This document shows positions 11,512-22,870 of a stretch of DNA of 64,000 nt, one piece after another (within the stretch, counting starts at the first letter, position 1; each line of letters opens with the position of its first letter). Source of the DNA: Macrothele yani (taxonomy: Eukaryota; Arthropoda; Arachnida; Araneae; Macrothelidae); the NCBI GenBank assembly GCA_039090855.1, contig CM076999.1, positions 110,917,072 to 110,981,071 on the forward strand, read 5' to 3'. A program made the translations under genes and the position numbers. The notes beneath the pieces were generated by a model. The model worked only from the letters and a program-made list of their open reading frames with translations. It had not been told where the DNA came from and searched no databases.

Positions 11512-12744
11512 AGTTGCTGCTTACCATCTTTGGTGAATCCCAGCATTGTTTGTGCGGGTCTCCAAGGAGCAACCAGCCAGGTAGTTTGGCAGTTAGTGTG
11601 TGTGTGTGAATCTGGAGGAATTTGATGCCGCAGTGGTAGCATGTCCGGCGCGTAACTGCAAGACCCTGGGTTCGATTCCCGGGGGCGGCCGATCAGAATT
11701 TTTTCATGACTCACTTATAAACGTGCAAAGAGCGATGACTTCCATTTGATGTTCCTAATCCACGTCAATTGCGTATTAATTATTCATTCGCCTCCTAGTT
11801 GCTTGTTCAGTTGCTGCTTACCATCTTTGGTGAATCCCAGCATTGTTTGTGCGGGTCTCCAAGGAGCAACCAGCCAGGTAGTTAGGCAGTTAGTGTGTGT
11901 GTGTGTGAATCTGAAGGAATTTGAAGTCGCTGTGGTGCAGTGGTAGCATGTCCGGCGCGTAACTGCAAGACCCTGGGTTCGATTCCCGGGGTCGGCCGAT
12001 CAGAATTTTTTCATGACTCACTTATAAACGTGCAAAGAGCGATGACTTCCATTTGATGTTCCTAATCCACGTCAATTGCGTATTAATTATTCATTCGCCT
12101 CCTAGTTGCTTGTTCAGTTTGTAACGTACCAGGAGATGTGACGTACCTGCCAGAAGGACGCACACGACATAAAGGCAGCTAGGAATCAGAATAAAAAATG
12201 TCCGCGTAGCTCAATTGGTAGAGCAACTTATTCCGGAATGAGGGGACCCGGGTTCGAATCCCGGCGTAGACCAAAAATGACGGAGAAATTCACTTCGTTA
12301 TAATGGCGCCCGAACTATCCGGATGACCCAACCGTTCAAAATCTCGCAATGGTGTGATGTTATTTCCACACCGCGAGATAGGAAAAATAAGAGAATCCCT
12401 TCTCCAGAACTTCGAAAAAAAAAAAATATATATATATATAAGGGGGAGATGATGTAACGTACCAGGAGATGTGACGTACCTGCCAGAAGGACGCACACGA
12501 CATAAAGGCAGATAGGAATCAGAATAAAACGTCCGCGTAGCTCAATTGGTAGAGCAACTTATTCCGGAATGAGGGGATCCGGGTTCGAATCCTGGCGTGG
12601 ACAGAAATGACGGAGAAATTTACTTCGTTATAATGGCGCCCGAACTATCCGGATGACCCGACCGTTCAAAATCTCGCTAGGGTGTGATGTTATTTCCACA
12701 CCGCGAGATAGGAAAAATAAGAGAATCCCTTCTCCAGCACTTCG

Positions 12745-12775
<31 letters not shown>

Positions 12776-15320
12776 TAAGGGGGAGATGATGTAACGTACC
12801 AGGAGATGTGACGTACCTGCCAGAAGGACGCACACGACATAAAGGCAGATAGGAATCAGAATAAAAAATGTCCGCGTAGCTCAATTGGTAGAGCAACTTA
12901 TTCCGGAATGAGGGGACTGGGTTCGAATTACGGCGTAGACCAAAAATGACGGAGAAATTCACTTCGTTATAAGTTGCTGCTTACCATCTTTGGTGAATCC
13001 CAGCATTGTTTGTGCGGGTCTCCAAGGAGCAACCAGCCAGGTAGTTTGGCAGTTAGTGTGTGTGTGTGAATCTGGAGGAATTTGATGCCGCAGTGGTAGC
13101 ATGTCCGGCGCGTAACTGCAAGACCCTGGGTTCGATTCCCGGGGGCGGCCGATCAGAATTTTTTCATGACTCACTTATAAACGTGCAAAGAGCGATGACT
13201 TCCATTTGATGTTCCTAATCCACGTCAATTGCGTATTAATTATTCATTCGCCTCCTAGTTGCTTGTTCAGTTGCTGCTTACCATCTTTGGTGAATCCCAG
13301 CATTGTTTGTGCGGGTCTCCAAGGAGCAACCAGCCAGGTAGTTAGGCAGTTAGTATGTGTGTGTGTGTGAATCTGGAGGAATTTGAAACCGCTGTGGTGC
13401 ACTGATAGCATGTCCGGCGCGTAACTGCAAGACCCTGGGTTCGATTCCTGGGGGCGGCCGATCAGAATTTTTTCATGACTCACTTATAAACGTGCAAAGA
13501 GCGATGACTTCCATTTGATGTTCCTAATCCACGTCAATTGCGTATTAATTATTCATTCGCCTCCTAGTTGCTTGTTCAGTTGCTGCTTACCATCTTTGGT
13601 GAATCCCAGCATTGTTTGTGCGGGTCTCCAAGGAGCAACCAGCCAGGTAGTTAGGCAGTTAGTATGTGTGTGTGTGTGAATCTGGAGGAATTTGAAACCG
13701 CTGTGGTGCACTGATAGCATGTCCGGCGCGTAACTGCAAGACCCTGGGTTCGATTCCCGTGGGCGGCCGATCAGAATTTTTTCATGACTCACTTATAAAC
13801 GTGCAAAGAGCGATGGCTTCCATTTGATGTTCCTAATCCACGTCAATTGCGTATTAATTATTCATTCGCCTCCTAGTTGCTTGTTCAGTTGCTGCTTACC
13901 ATCTTTGGTGAATCCCAGCATTGTTTGTGCGGGTCTCAAGGAGCAACCAGCCAGGTAGTTAGGCAGTTAGTATGTGTGTGTGTGTGAATCTGGAGGAATT
14001 TGAAACCGCTGTGGTGCACTGATAGCATGTCCGGCGCGTAACTGCAAGACCCTGGGTTCGATTCCCGGGGGCGGCCGATCAGAATTTTTTCATGACTCAC
14101 TTATAAACGTGCAAAGAGCGATGACTTCCATTTGATGTTCCTAATCCACGTCAATTGCGTATTAATTATTCATTCGCCTCCTAGTTGCTTGTTCAGTTGC
14201 TGCTTACCATCTTTGGTGAATCCCAGCATTGTTTGTGCGGGTCTCCAAGGAGCAACCAGCCAGGTAGTTAGGCAGTTAGTATGTGTGTGTGTGTGAATCT
14301 GGAGGAATTTGAAACCGCTGTGGTGCACTGATAGCATGTCCGGCGCGTAACTGCAAGACCTGGGTTCGATTCCCGGGGCGGCCGATCAGAATTTTTTCAT
14401 GACTCACTTATAAACGTGCAAAGAGCGATGACTTCCATTTGATGTTCCTAATCCACGTCAATTGCGTATTAATTATTCATTCGCCTCCTAGTTGCTTGTT
14501 CAGTTGCTGCTTACCATCTTTGGTGAATCCCAGCATTGTTTGTGCGGGTCTCCAAGGAGCAACCAGCCAGGTAGTTAGGCAGTTAGTATGTGTGTGTGTG
14601 TGAATCTGGAGGAATTTGAAGCCGCAGTGGTAGCATGTCCGGCGCTTAACTGCAAGACCCTGGGTTCGATTCCCGGGGTCGGCAGATCAGAATTTTTTCA
14701 TGACTCACTTATAAACGTGCAAAGAGCGATGACTTCCATTTGATGTTCCTAATCCACGTCAATTGCGTATTAATTATTCATTCGCCTCCTAGTTGCTTGT
14801 TCAGTTTGTAACGTACCAGGAGATGTGACGTACCTGCCAGAAGGACGCACACGACATAAAGGCAGATAGGAATCAGAATAAAAAATGTCCGCGTAGCTCA
14901 ATTGGTAGAGCAACTTATTCCGGAATGAGGGGACCCGGGTTCGAATCCCGGCGTAGACCAAAAATGACGGAGAAATTCACTTCGTTATAATGGCGCCCGA
15001 ACTATCCGGATGACCCGACCGTTCAAAATCTCGCAATGGTGTGATGTTATTTCCACACCGCGAGATAGGAAAAATAAGAGAATCCCTTCTCCAGCACTTC
15101 GAAAAAAAAATATATATATATATATATAAGGGGGAGATGATGTAACGTACCAGGAGATGTGACGTACCTGCCAGAAGGACGCACACGACATAAAGGCAGA
15201 TAGGAATCAGAATAAAACGTCCGCGTAGCTCAATTGGTAGAGCAACTTATTCCGGAATGAGGGGATCCGGGTTCGAATCCTGGCGTGGACAGAAATGACG
15301 GAGAAATTTACTTCGTTATA
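11512..15320 (+). repeat. segmental tandem duplication, block 2
   Basis: Second copy of the block at 7,950-11,511, with an additional type-A unit around 13,250-14,100 and shorter microsatellites. Shared private variants show it arose by duplication of the composite block rather than by independent unit turnover. Confidence 0.85.
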
Positions 15321-15434
15321 ATGGCGCCCGAACTATCCGGATGACCCGACCGTTCAAAATCTCGCTAGGGTGTGATGTTATTTCCACACCGCGAGATAGG
15401 AAAAATAAGAGAATCCCTTCTCCAGCACTTCGAA

Positions 15435-15468
<34 letters not shown>

Positions 15469-15475
<7 letters not shown>

Positions 15476-15479
15476 AGGG
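15469..15479 (+). repeat. left target-site duplication of LINE copy 1
   Basis: ATATAAGAGGG is repeated at 18,670-18,680. Joining the two flanks restores the normal unit-B sequence across the insertion site. Confidence 0.85.
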
Positions 15480-15480
15480 G

Positions 15481-15688
15481 GGATGTAAGGTCAGGTGATG
15501 CGTAACATCACAGCCTCTCCTTGACAAATGTCAACCCCGCCTTCTCGTGGTGCATCCTGTTCCCACTAAAGGGGCTCTGACGACCGCCCATAGCGGTATA
15601 ACTATACCATCGGGATAAGAGGAAATTCTATCCCACACTCACCAACCCGCTTGGCCAGCGTGGTGAGTTATGGCCAAACCCCTCCAAA
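15481..15688 (+). promoter_or_regulatory. structured LINE 5' UTR, possible HDV-like ribozyme (copy 1)
   Basis: The first about 105 nt are identical to those of the copies at 55,300 and 61,620. Perfect hairpins GTGATG/CATCAC and TTGACA/TGTCAA are followed by GGTATA/TATACC and ACTCACC/GGTGAGT. GGATGT at the very 5' end can pair with GCATCC 71 nt downstream, giving the P1 of an HDV-like fold (see findings). No TATA box is evident, as expected for an internal LINE promoter. Confidence 0.5.
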
Positions 15689-18649
15689 ATGATTCCACAA
15701 CTTAAATCTTGGCCCTCAGTCTCCGGCAGCTGGAATGTACCTGGCCAAGGCAGCGGCCAGTGCGACATGAAGGCAGAGGGTGCTAAGAATCCCCGGAGGA
15801 CCGGACTAGGCTGCCATCTGATGCTGACCTTGGCTACTTACAATGGACGCTCCCTATCTTCTGATTCAAGGCTTCTTGAATTGGAAGAGGAACTACAAAG
15901 GATCAAGTGGGACATCGTGGGGCTAAGTGAGGTAAGGAGAAAAGGAGAAGATCTCATCGAACTGAAAAGTGGACATCTCTTCTACTATCGTGGGACAGAT
16001 ACTGGCAGAACTAGTGGTGTTGGATTTATAATAAACAAGAAACTGAAGGATAAAGTTGTAGAAGTTGAAAGTTCCTCTGACAGAGCTGCACGACTTGTTA
16101 TCCAACTCTCGAAAAGATACCAGGCTCAGATTATTCAAACTTATGCACCCACCACAAGTCATCCTGAAGAAGAAATTGAAGAATTTTATGAGGAAATTTG
16201 TCATCTAAATAATAAAGGTAAGCAGCACTTGAAAATAATTATGGGAGATTTCAATGCAAAAATAGGGCAACGGCAACAGAATGAAACTTCAGTAGGTAAA
16301 TTCGGTCACGGCAACAGAAACCAGCGTGGAAATACTCTCGTTGAGTTTGCAGAGGCAGAAGGGTTTTTCATCTTGAACTCCTTCTTCAAGAAAAAGCCAC
16401 ACAGGAAATGGACATGGAGACATCCAAATGGGACGACAAGTGAAATTGATTTTATTATGTGTAACAAAAAATTTATCATAGAAGACTGCAGTGTGCTAAA
16501 CAAGTTCAACACAGGTAGTGACCATAGATTGGTGAGATGTAAGATGCACCTCGACACTAAACTTGAACGTGGCAAGCTCATAAGACAAACAAAATCTATT
16601 GACATAACCAACCTTAAAAAACACCATAATACCTTCAAGTTAGAACTGAAGAACAGGTTCTCTGCTTTAGAAGGCCTAACATCGGAAGAAGTGGACATCT
16701 CTGAAGTTAACAGAAAAATAACCAAAGCTCTTATGGAAACAGCAACAAAATTAGCTGGGTCTAAGAACAAGTTGCATGTGAACAAATTATCAGGAAAAAC
16801 CAAAATGTTGATGCAAAAAAGAAGAGAGATGAGGACAACTAAAGAAGATGTGACTTCCAAAGTGGAATATATAGAGCTATGCAAGACAGTAAGAAAAAGT
16901 ATCACTGAAGACGTAAGAAAATTCAACTGTGAACTAGTGAGGAAAGCAATTGAAAACAACCAAAGCCTAAAGATAGCAAAGGGACATCTCAGTAAGGGAA
17001 GAAAACAGATTATGGCACTGAGAAAAGAAGATGGTTCTGTAACAAGAAATAGAGGCGAAATTTTGACAAGAGTGAAAGATTTCTACTCCAAATTATATGA
17101 AAGGGATGATATATGCACTCCAGACATCATGAAAGATACCAGTACCAGAGTTCCTCCAGTCCTTCCAGCAGAAGTTGCACATGCAATCAAGAACATGAAG
17201 CGAGGAAAAGCTCCAGGAGAAGATGGAATTACTGTAGACATCATACAAGAAGCAAGTGGAGAAATCGAAACAGTACTCGCCCAAATTTTCACTCGATGCC
17301 TTAATGAAGGAAAGATTCCTGAGGATTGGAACACCGCTACAATGATCCTGCTACATAAGAAAGGTGACATTGAGGATCTCGGAAACTACAGACCTATCAG
17401 CCTCCTATCAGTAGTTTATAAAATCTTCACTAAAGTTCTTTCACACCGCTTGAAGGTAACACTGGACATGGCTCAACCGAGAGAACAAGCTGGATTCAGG
17501 AGTGGCTACAGCACAATAGATCATATCCACGTGCTGAGAGAACTAATTGAAAGAGCGAGGGAATATGAACTTCCATTGTGCATGGCTTTTATCGATTATG
17601 AAAAAGCCTTTGATTCGGTGAAACCATCAGCAGTTACAATGGCTCTGAAAACCTGCGGTATTGAAGATGCATACATTAATATTATTAGTAACATCTATGA
17701 AAATGCAAGTGCAAAGATTAGGCTGTTTGAAAATACAACACACGTAAAAATTGGAAAGGGAGTGAGACAAGGTGACACCATATCTCCGAAGCTCTTTAAT
17801 GCCACATTGGAGGGTGTTTTTCAGTCGCTGAGCTGGGAAAACAAGGGGATAAAGATTAATGGAGATTATCTAACCCACCTTCGTTTTGCTGATGACGTAG
17901 TCATTTTTGCAACTACCCCATCAGAGCTGCAGAGTATGATCCAGGAACTTGCTGACAAGAGTAAAGAAGTGGGATTAAAAATGAACTTTCAGAAGACAAA
18001 AGTGATGTTCAATGCTTTTACAAGAAATGAAGATTTATCGATTGATGGAGAAAAGCTGGAGATAACAGACACGTACGTTTATCTTGGACAGCAGATATCA
18101 AGTGAGGGTCACATTGATGAAGAAATTAATCGGCGTACAAAACTTGCCTGGAGAGCTTTTGGAAGAAACAGCATAATTTTCAAGAGCAATATGCCATTAT
18201 GTCTTAAAAGAAAAGTGTTTGATCAATGCATCCTTCCAGTGCTTACGTATGGTGCAGAGACGTGGACCTTAACTAAAAGAGACATACAAAGGCTGCAGAC
18301 AACTCAAAGAAGCATGGAGAGGTGCATACTTGGTGTAACCAGGAGAGATAAGAAGAGGAACTCGTGGATCCGAAAAATGACAAGAGTGGAAGACATCATG
18401 ATCAGAGTTAAATCCCTGAAATGGCAATGGGCTGGACATACTGCCAGAAGGACAGATCATCGATGGACAGCCGAAATTTTAGATTGGATTCCAAGGGACA
18501 GGAAAAGACCCAGAAGAAGACCACATGGGAGGTGGGTTGATGAAATTCGAAAGTATGCAGGGGTGACATGGAGGAGACTGGCACAAGACAGACCGTTGTG
18601 GAGGAAACTTGGGGAGACCTTCGTCCAGCAGTGGATTGATAATGGTTGA
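15689..18649 (+). CDS. LINE endonuclease-reverse transcriptase, 986 aa
   Basis: Intact ORF. The N-terminal APE-like endonuclease spans about residues 45-285 with TYNGRS (N52), GLSEVR (E81), YAPT (152-155), MGDFNAKIG (D187, N189), SEIDFI (D254) and GSDHRLV (D278, H279). The reverse transcriptase spans about 500-780 with NYRPISLLS, QAGFRSGYST, AFIDYEKAFD (D636), GVRQGDTISP and LRFADDVV (D735, D736). The C-terminus has the LTYGAETWTL segment and a basic stretch around RKRPRRRPHGRW. The enzyme would nick target DNA and prime cDNA synthesis from its own RNA in the nucleus. The ATG at 15,689 is the first in frame after the UTR and is conserved in the other full copies. All catalytic residues are present, so it is potentially active. 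Related proteins are often misnamed craniofacial development protein 2-like. Confidence 0.93.
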   Translation: MIPQLKSWPSVSGSWNVPGQGSGQCDMKAEGAKNPRRTGLGCHLMLTLATYNGRSLSSDSRLLELEEELQRIKWDIVGLSEVRRKGEDLIELKSGHLFYYRGTDTGRTSGVGFIINKKLKDKVVEVESSSDRAARLVIQLSKRYQAQIIQTYAPTTSHPEEEIEEFYEEICHLNNKGKQHLKIIMGDFNAKIGQRQQNETSVGKFGHGNRNQRGNTLVEFAEAEGFFILNSFFKKKPHRKWTWRHPNGTTSEIDFIMCNKKFIIEDCSVLNKFNTGSDHRLVRCKMHLDTKLERGKLIRQTKSIDITNLKKHHNTFKLELKNRFSALEGLTSEEVDISEVNRKITKALMETATKLAGSKNKLHVNKLSGKTKMLMQKRREMRTTKEDVTSKVEYIELCKTVRKSITEDVRKFNCELVRKAIENNQSLKIAKGHLSKGRKQIMALRKEDGSVTRNRGEILTRVKDFYSKLYERDDICTPDIMKDTSTRVPPVLPAEVAHAIKNMKRGKAPGEDGITVDIIQEASGEIETVLAQIFTRCLNEGKIPEDWNTATMILLHKKGDIEDLGNYRPISLLSVVYKIFTKVLSHRLKVTLDMAQPREQAGFRSGYSTIDHIHVLRELIERAREYELPLCMAFIDYEKAFDSVKPSAVTMALKTCGIEDAYINIISNIYENASAKIRLFENTTHVKIGKGVRQGDTISPKLFNATLEGVFQSLSWENKGIKINGDYLTHLRFADDVVIFATTPSELQSMIQELADKSKEVGLKMNFQKTKVMFNAFTRNEDLSIDGEKLEITDTYVYLGQQISSEGHIDEEINRRTKLAWRAFGRNSIIFKSNMPLCLKRKVFDQCILPVLTYGAETWTLTKRDIQRLQTTQRSMERCILGVTRRDKKRNSWIRKMTRVEDIMIRVKSLKWQWAGHTARRTDHRWTAEILDWIPRDRKRPRRRPHGRWVDEIRKYAGVTWRRLAQDRPLWRKLGETFVQQWIDNG

Positions 18650-18680
18650 CAATGATGATGATGATGATGATATAAGAGGG

Positions 18681-20960
18681 AGATGATGTAACGTACCAGG
18701 AGATGTGACGTACCTGCCAGAAGGACGCACACGACATAAAGGCAGATAGGAATCAGAATAAAAATGTCCGCGTAGCTCAATTGGTAGAGCAACTTATTCC
18801 GGAATGAGGGGACTGGTTTCGAATCCCGGCGTAGACCAAAAATGACGGAGAAATTCACTTCGTTATAAGTTGCTGCTTACCATCTTTGGTGAATCCCAGC
18901 ATTGTTTGTGCGGGTCTCCAAGGAGCAACCAGCCAGGTAGTTTGGCAGTTAGTGTGTGTGTGTGTGAATCTGGAGGAATTTGATGCCGCAGTGGTAGCAT
19001 GTCCGGCGCGTAACTGCAAGACCCTGGGTTCGATTCCCGGGGGCGGCCGATCAGAATTTTTTCATGACTCACTTATAAACGTGCAAAGAGCGATGACTTC
19101 CATTTGATGTTCCTAATCCACGTCAATTGCGTATTAATTATTCATTCGCCTCCTAGTTGCTTGTTCAGTTGCTGCTTACCATCTTTGGTGAATCCCAGCA
19201 TTGTTTGTGCGGGTCTCCAAGGAGCAACCAGCCAGGTAGTTAGGCAGTTAGTGTGTGTGTGTGTGTGTGTGTGAATCTGGAGGAATTTGAAACCGCTATG
19301 GTGCACTGGTAGCATGTCCGGCGCGTAACTGCAAGATCCTGGGTTCGATTCCCGAGGGCGGCCGATCAGAATTTTTTCATGACTCACTTATAAACGTGCA
19401 AAGAGCGATGACTTCCATTTGATGTTCCTAATCCACGTCAATTGCGTATTAATTATTCAATCGCCTCCTAGTTGCTTGTTCAGTTGCTGCTTACCATCTT
19501 TGGTGAATCCCAGCATTGTTTGTGCGGGTCTCCAAGGAGCAACCAGCCAGGTAGTTAGGCAGTTAGTGTGTGTGTGTGTGTGTGTGAATCTGGAGGAATT
19601 TGAAACCGCTGTGGTGCACTGGTAGCATGTCCGGCGCGTAACTGCAAGATCTTGGGTTCGATTCCCGAGGGCGGCCGATCAGAATTTTTTCATGACTCAC
19701 TTATAAACGTGCAAAGAGCGATGACTTCCATTTGATGTTCCTAATCCACGTCAATTGCTGTTAATTATTCATTCGCCTCCTAGTTGCTTGTTCAGTTGCT
19801 GCTTACCATCTTTGGTGAATCCCAGCATTGTTTGTGCGGGTCTCCAAGGAGCAACCAGCCAGGTAGTTTGGCAGTTAGTGTGTGTGTGTGTGTGTGTGAA
19901 CCTGGAGGAATTGGAAGCCGCTGTGGTGCAGTGGTAGCATGTCCGGCGCGTAACTGCAAGACCCTGGGTTCGATTCCCGGGGGCGGCCGATCAGAATTTT
20001 TTCATGACTCACTTATAAACGTGCAAAGAGCGATGACTTCCATTTGATGTTCCTAATCCGCGTCAATTGCGTATTAATTATTCATTCGCCTCCTACTTGC
20101 TTGTTCAGTTGCTGCTTACCATCTTTGGTGAATCCCAGCATTGTTTGTGCGGGTCTCCAAGGAGCAACCAGCCAGGTAGTTAGGCAGTTAGTGTGTGTGT
20201 GTGTGTGTGTGAATCTGGAGGAATTTGAAACCGCTGTGGTGCACTGGTAGCATGTCCGGCGCGTAACTGCAAGACCCTGGGTTCGATTCCCGAGGGCGGC
20301 CGATCAGAATTTTTTCATGACTCACTTATAAACGTGCAAAGAGCGATGACTTCCATTTGATGTTCCTAATCCACGTCAATTGCGTATTAATTATTCATTC
20401 GCCTCCTAGTTGCTTGTTCAGTTGCTGCTTACCATCTTTGGTGAATCCCAGCATTGTTTGTGCGGGTCTCCAAGGAGCAACCAGCCAGGTAGTTAGGCAG
20501 TTAGTATGTGTGTGTGTGTGAATCTGGAGGAATTTGAAACCGCTGTGGTGCACTGATAGCATGTCCGGCGCGTAACTGCAAGACCCTGGGTTCGATTCCC
20601 GGGGGCGGCCGATCAGAATTTTTTCATGACTCACTTATAAACGTGCAAAGAGCGATGACTTCCATTTGATGTTCCTAATCCACGTCAATTGCATATTAAT
20701 TATTCATTCACCTCCTAGTTGCTTGTTCAGTTGCTGCTTACCATCTTTGGTGAATCCCAGCATTGTTTGTGCGATTCTCCGAGGAGCAACCAGCCAGGTA
20801 GTTAGTCAGTTAGTGTGTGTGTGTGTGTGTGTGAACCTGGAGGAATTGGAAGCCGCTGTGGTGCAGTGGTAGCATGTCCGGCGCGTAACTGCAAGACCCT
20901 GGGTTCGATTCATTGGGTCGGCCGATCAGAATTTTTTCATGACTCACTTATAAACGTGGA
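18681..20960 (+). repeat. tandem SINE-like array, right part
   Basis: Continuation of the A/B array after the LINE: one unit B (head near 18,765, with a decayed T-arm TGGTTTCGAATCC) then seven type-A units with heads near 19,026, 19,343, 19,655, 19,966, 20,279, 20,588 and 20,904. The (GT)n tract length varies between units. The array fades at about 20,960, after the AACGTGGAAAGAGCGA motif. Confidence 0.9.
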
Positions 20961-21679
20961 AAGAGCGACGAGTTTCGTTTGATGTTGATGAAATAAAAAT
21001 ATTTTTTTTTCCAAATGTCCAAATGTTCAAACATTTGGTGAGAATAAGTCAGAACATGACGACAAAAGGAATTTTATGAAGCTCTGCACAATGATGAAGT
21101 CAAAAAAAAAAAAAAAAAAAAAAAACGCGGTGTGTCATTGGCCAGTGATTGGAGCATAACAAACGATTAGGACAATTTTCTTCCAAAGAAATAGAAAAGA
21201 ACGACGAATATTTAGAAAACAAAAAACACTGATTATTAAGTTTTTGGTGAGCAGGTCTTTTCATGAGAGTCACAGGTTTTACATACCTTGAGAAGCAGCA
21301 ATAAAATCGCCCAGATGCAGTTCTGAATTTCAGTGTTAGCGTTAAGTGAAAAGAAAGAGCTTATCTGAAGAAAAAAATCAGAACTCTAATACCATGGCAG
21401 CTTTGCTGAAAGAAAGATTACTAGTCTGCATGGTTATAATCAACTGAGAGACAGGTGTGGAGATTTGATATTTAAATAGCACGAAAACAATCCTTCCTCC
21501 GCCAGCAGTTGCTAGCGGATCGTGACTGCTGTTCACGTTGTTTAGGGTAACAAAAATAAACAGGATATGCAGCATCAGTAATCGCTGCCTTAAAATTGCC
21601 TGAACATGGGACTTTCTCAGAGGAAAAAATGCTTGTTTTTTTTTATAAAAGCTGAGGATAAATACAAGCTGAACAAGAA
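20961..21679. other. unrecognised AT-rich stretch
   Basis: Contains a hairpin around CCAAATGT...ACATTTGG near 21,011-21,040 and an A-run at 21,102-21,125. No coding region is recognised. Confidence 0.5.
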
Positions 21680-22680
21680 ACGACAAGTTAGTAATATCAT
21701 GCAATGCATTGTTTATGATACGCTTTCCAACATACCAGAAATCATTACTCAAGTTATGAGGATAATGGCTGTGGAATAAATCTCGCTCCTGTGCCCTGAC
21801 CTTTGACCCCCCATTTCAATGACATTGAACAGAATTGGTTCAGAATACCTCCGGAACAACATGGTAAAGTTTTGTCGCAATCGAAGCATTTTTACGTAAG
21901 TTATGATGCATAAAGGCGATGGAATAGATCCCGCTCCTATGTCCTGACCTTTGACCCCATTTCGTCCATTTTCAATAGGGTTCGCGTCCGAGTTTGTCCC
22001 CTACCGCATACTAAAATTTCATCGAAAGCGAACCATTTTTACGCGATTTATCGAGCGGACAGACAGACAAACGGAGAAAGCTGGAGCATATACGCTTCTT
22101 CAACCTAACGTTGGAAAGCGTAAACAAGTTAGTAAAATCATGCAATGCATTGATTATGATACGCTTTCCAACATACCAGAAAACATTACTCAAGTTATGA
22201 GGATAATGGCTGTGGAATAAATCTCGCTCCTAAACAGAACCGGTTCAGTATATCTCCGGAACAACATGCTAAAGTTTTGCCGCAATAGAAGCATTTTTAG
22301 TCCTGTTATGAGGATAACGGCAGTGGAGTAAATCTCGCTCCTGTGCGCTGACCTTTGACACCATTTCGATGATATTCAACAGGACCGGTTCAGTTAAAAA
22401 CAACATGATAAAGTTTTGTTGCAATCGAAGCATTTTTACGTACGTTATGACGCGTAAGTGCAATGGAATGGATCCCGATCCTATGTCCTCACCTTTGACC
22501 CCATTCGCCCATTTTCAACAGAATTCGTCCCCAGGTGGTCCCCTACCACATACTAAAATTTCATCGAAATCGAACCATTTTTACGTGAGCTATCGTGCGG
22601 ACAGGCGGAAGGACAGACAGACGGACAAAGCTGGAGCATATACGTTTCTTCAACCTACGGTTGGAAAGCGTAAAAAACTG
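21680..22680 (-). repeat. interspersed repeat with TACGCTTTCC ends, two adjacent copies
   Basis: Two copies lie side by side. TACGCTTTCCAA at about 21,720 pairs with TTGGAAAGCGTA at about 22,111, and again at about 22,160 with 22,661. The about 37 bp in front of each (ACAAGTTAGTA...CATGCAATGCATTG) is also duplicated. Internally they carry the same GACCTTTGACCCCATTTCG repeats as 5,574-6,140. There is no coding capacity; a MITE-like element is likely but the target duplication is not resolved. Confidence 0.65.
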
Positions 22681-22789
22681 TCCTAGTTCAAAATGCAATT
22701 AATAAATTTATGCAAACCTCACAACAGGTGGTGTTTTACAAGTCAATGCAGCCTCATGTGAGCTTATAAGGTAAAAGCCCAAATTTACC

Positions 22790-22870
22790 GCTGATGAGAT
22801 TCGAACAAATATCTGCCTCCTCCGAAGTCGTATATTCTACGGCTTCAATTACGCCGACGAAGGCTTATCC
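22790..22870 (-). other. weak tRNA-like sequence
   Basis: On the minus strand GGCGTAATTGAAGCCG and TGTTCGAATCTC resemble A and B boxes with tRNA-like spacing. Stem pairing is poor. Possibly an old SINE head. Confidence 0.3.

Larger units (their letters stand above)
7360..15478 (+). repeat. tandem array of tRNA-headed SINE-like units A and B (left part)
   Basis: Two unit types alternate in one orientation. Unit A (about 309 bp) contains TTGCTGCTTACCATC, a (GT)n tract, a tRNA-like head ending GGGTTCGATTCCCGGG, and AACGTGCAAAGAGCGATG. Unit B (about 335 bp) contains GTAACGTACCAGGAGATG, a second tRNA-like head, and in some copies an A-run followed by (TA)n. B heads lie near 7,850, 8,650, 8,980, 9,322, 11,068, 11,410, 12,199, 12,530, 12,869, 14,887 and 15,218. 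About sixteen A heads lie between them. Short open frames here are shadows of the repeat. The array continues after the LINE insertion at 18,681. Confidence 0.9.
15481..18669 (+). mobile_element. full-length RTE-like LINE, copy 1
   Basis: A 3.19-kb element: 208-nt structured 5' UTR, one ORF, almost no 3' UTR and a (GAT)n tail. It is flanked by the 11-bp duplication ATATAAGAGGG and inserted into a unit B of the SINE array. One extra G lies between the duplication and GGATGTAAGG, possibly cap-derived. The single APE-RT ORF, short 3' end and simple trinucleotide tail fit the RTE clade; the clade assignment is by layout and motif recognition, not by a tree. Confidence 0.9.

Noticed and set aside
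16306..16959. 217-codon antisense frame inside the LINE (also at 56,125 and 60,142)
   Set aside because: Antisense shadow of the LINE ORF; conserved only because the LINE copies are near-identical.
7732..20872. Many 60-90 codon frames on both strands of the SINE array
   Set aside because: The same peptides recur in every unit, include (GT)n-derived His-Thr or Cys-Val runs, and end at unit boundaries; they are repeat shadows.
7360..20960. CRISPR array
   Set aside because: Unit length about 300 bp, tRNA-like heads and no short repeat-unique spacer pattern; also a eukaryotic context.
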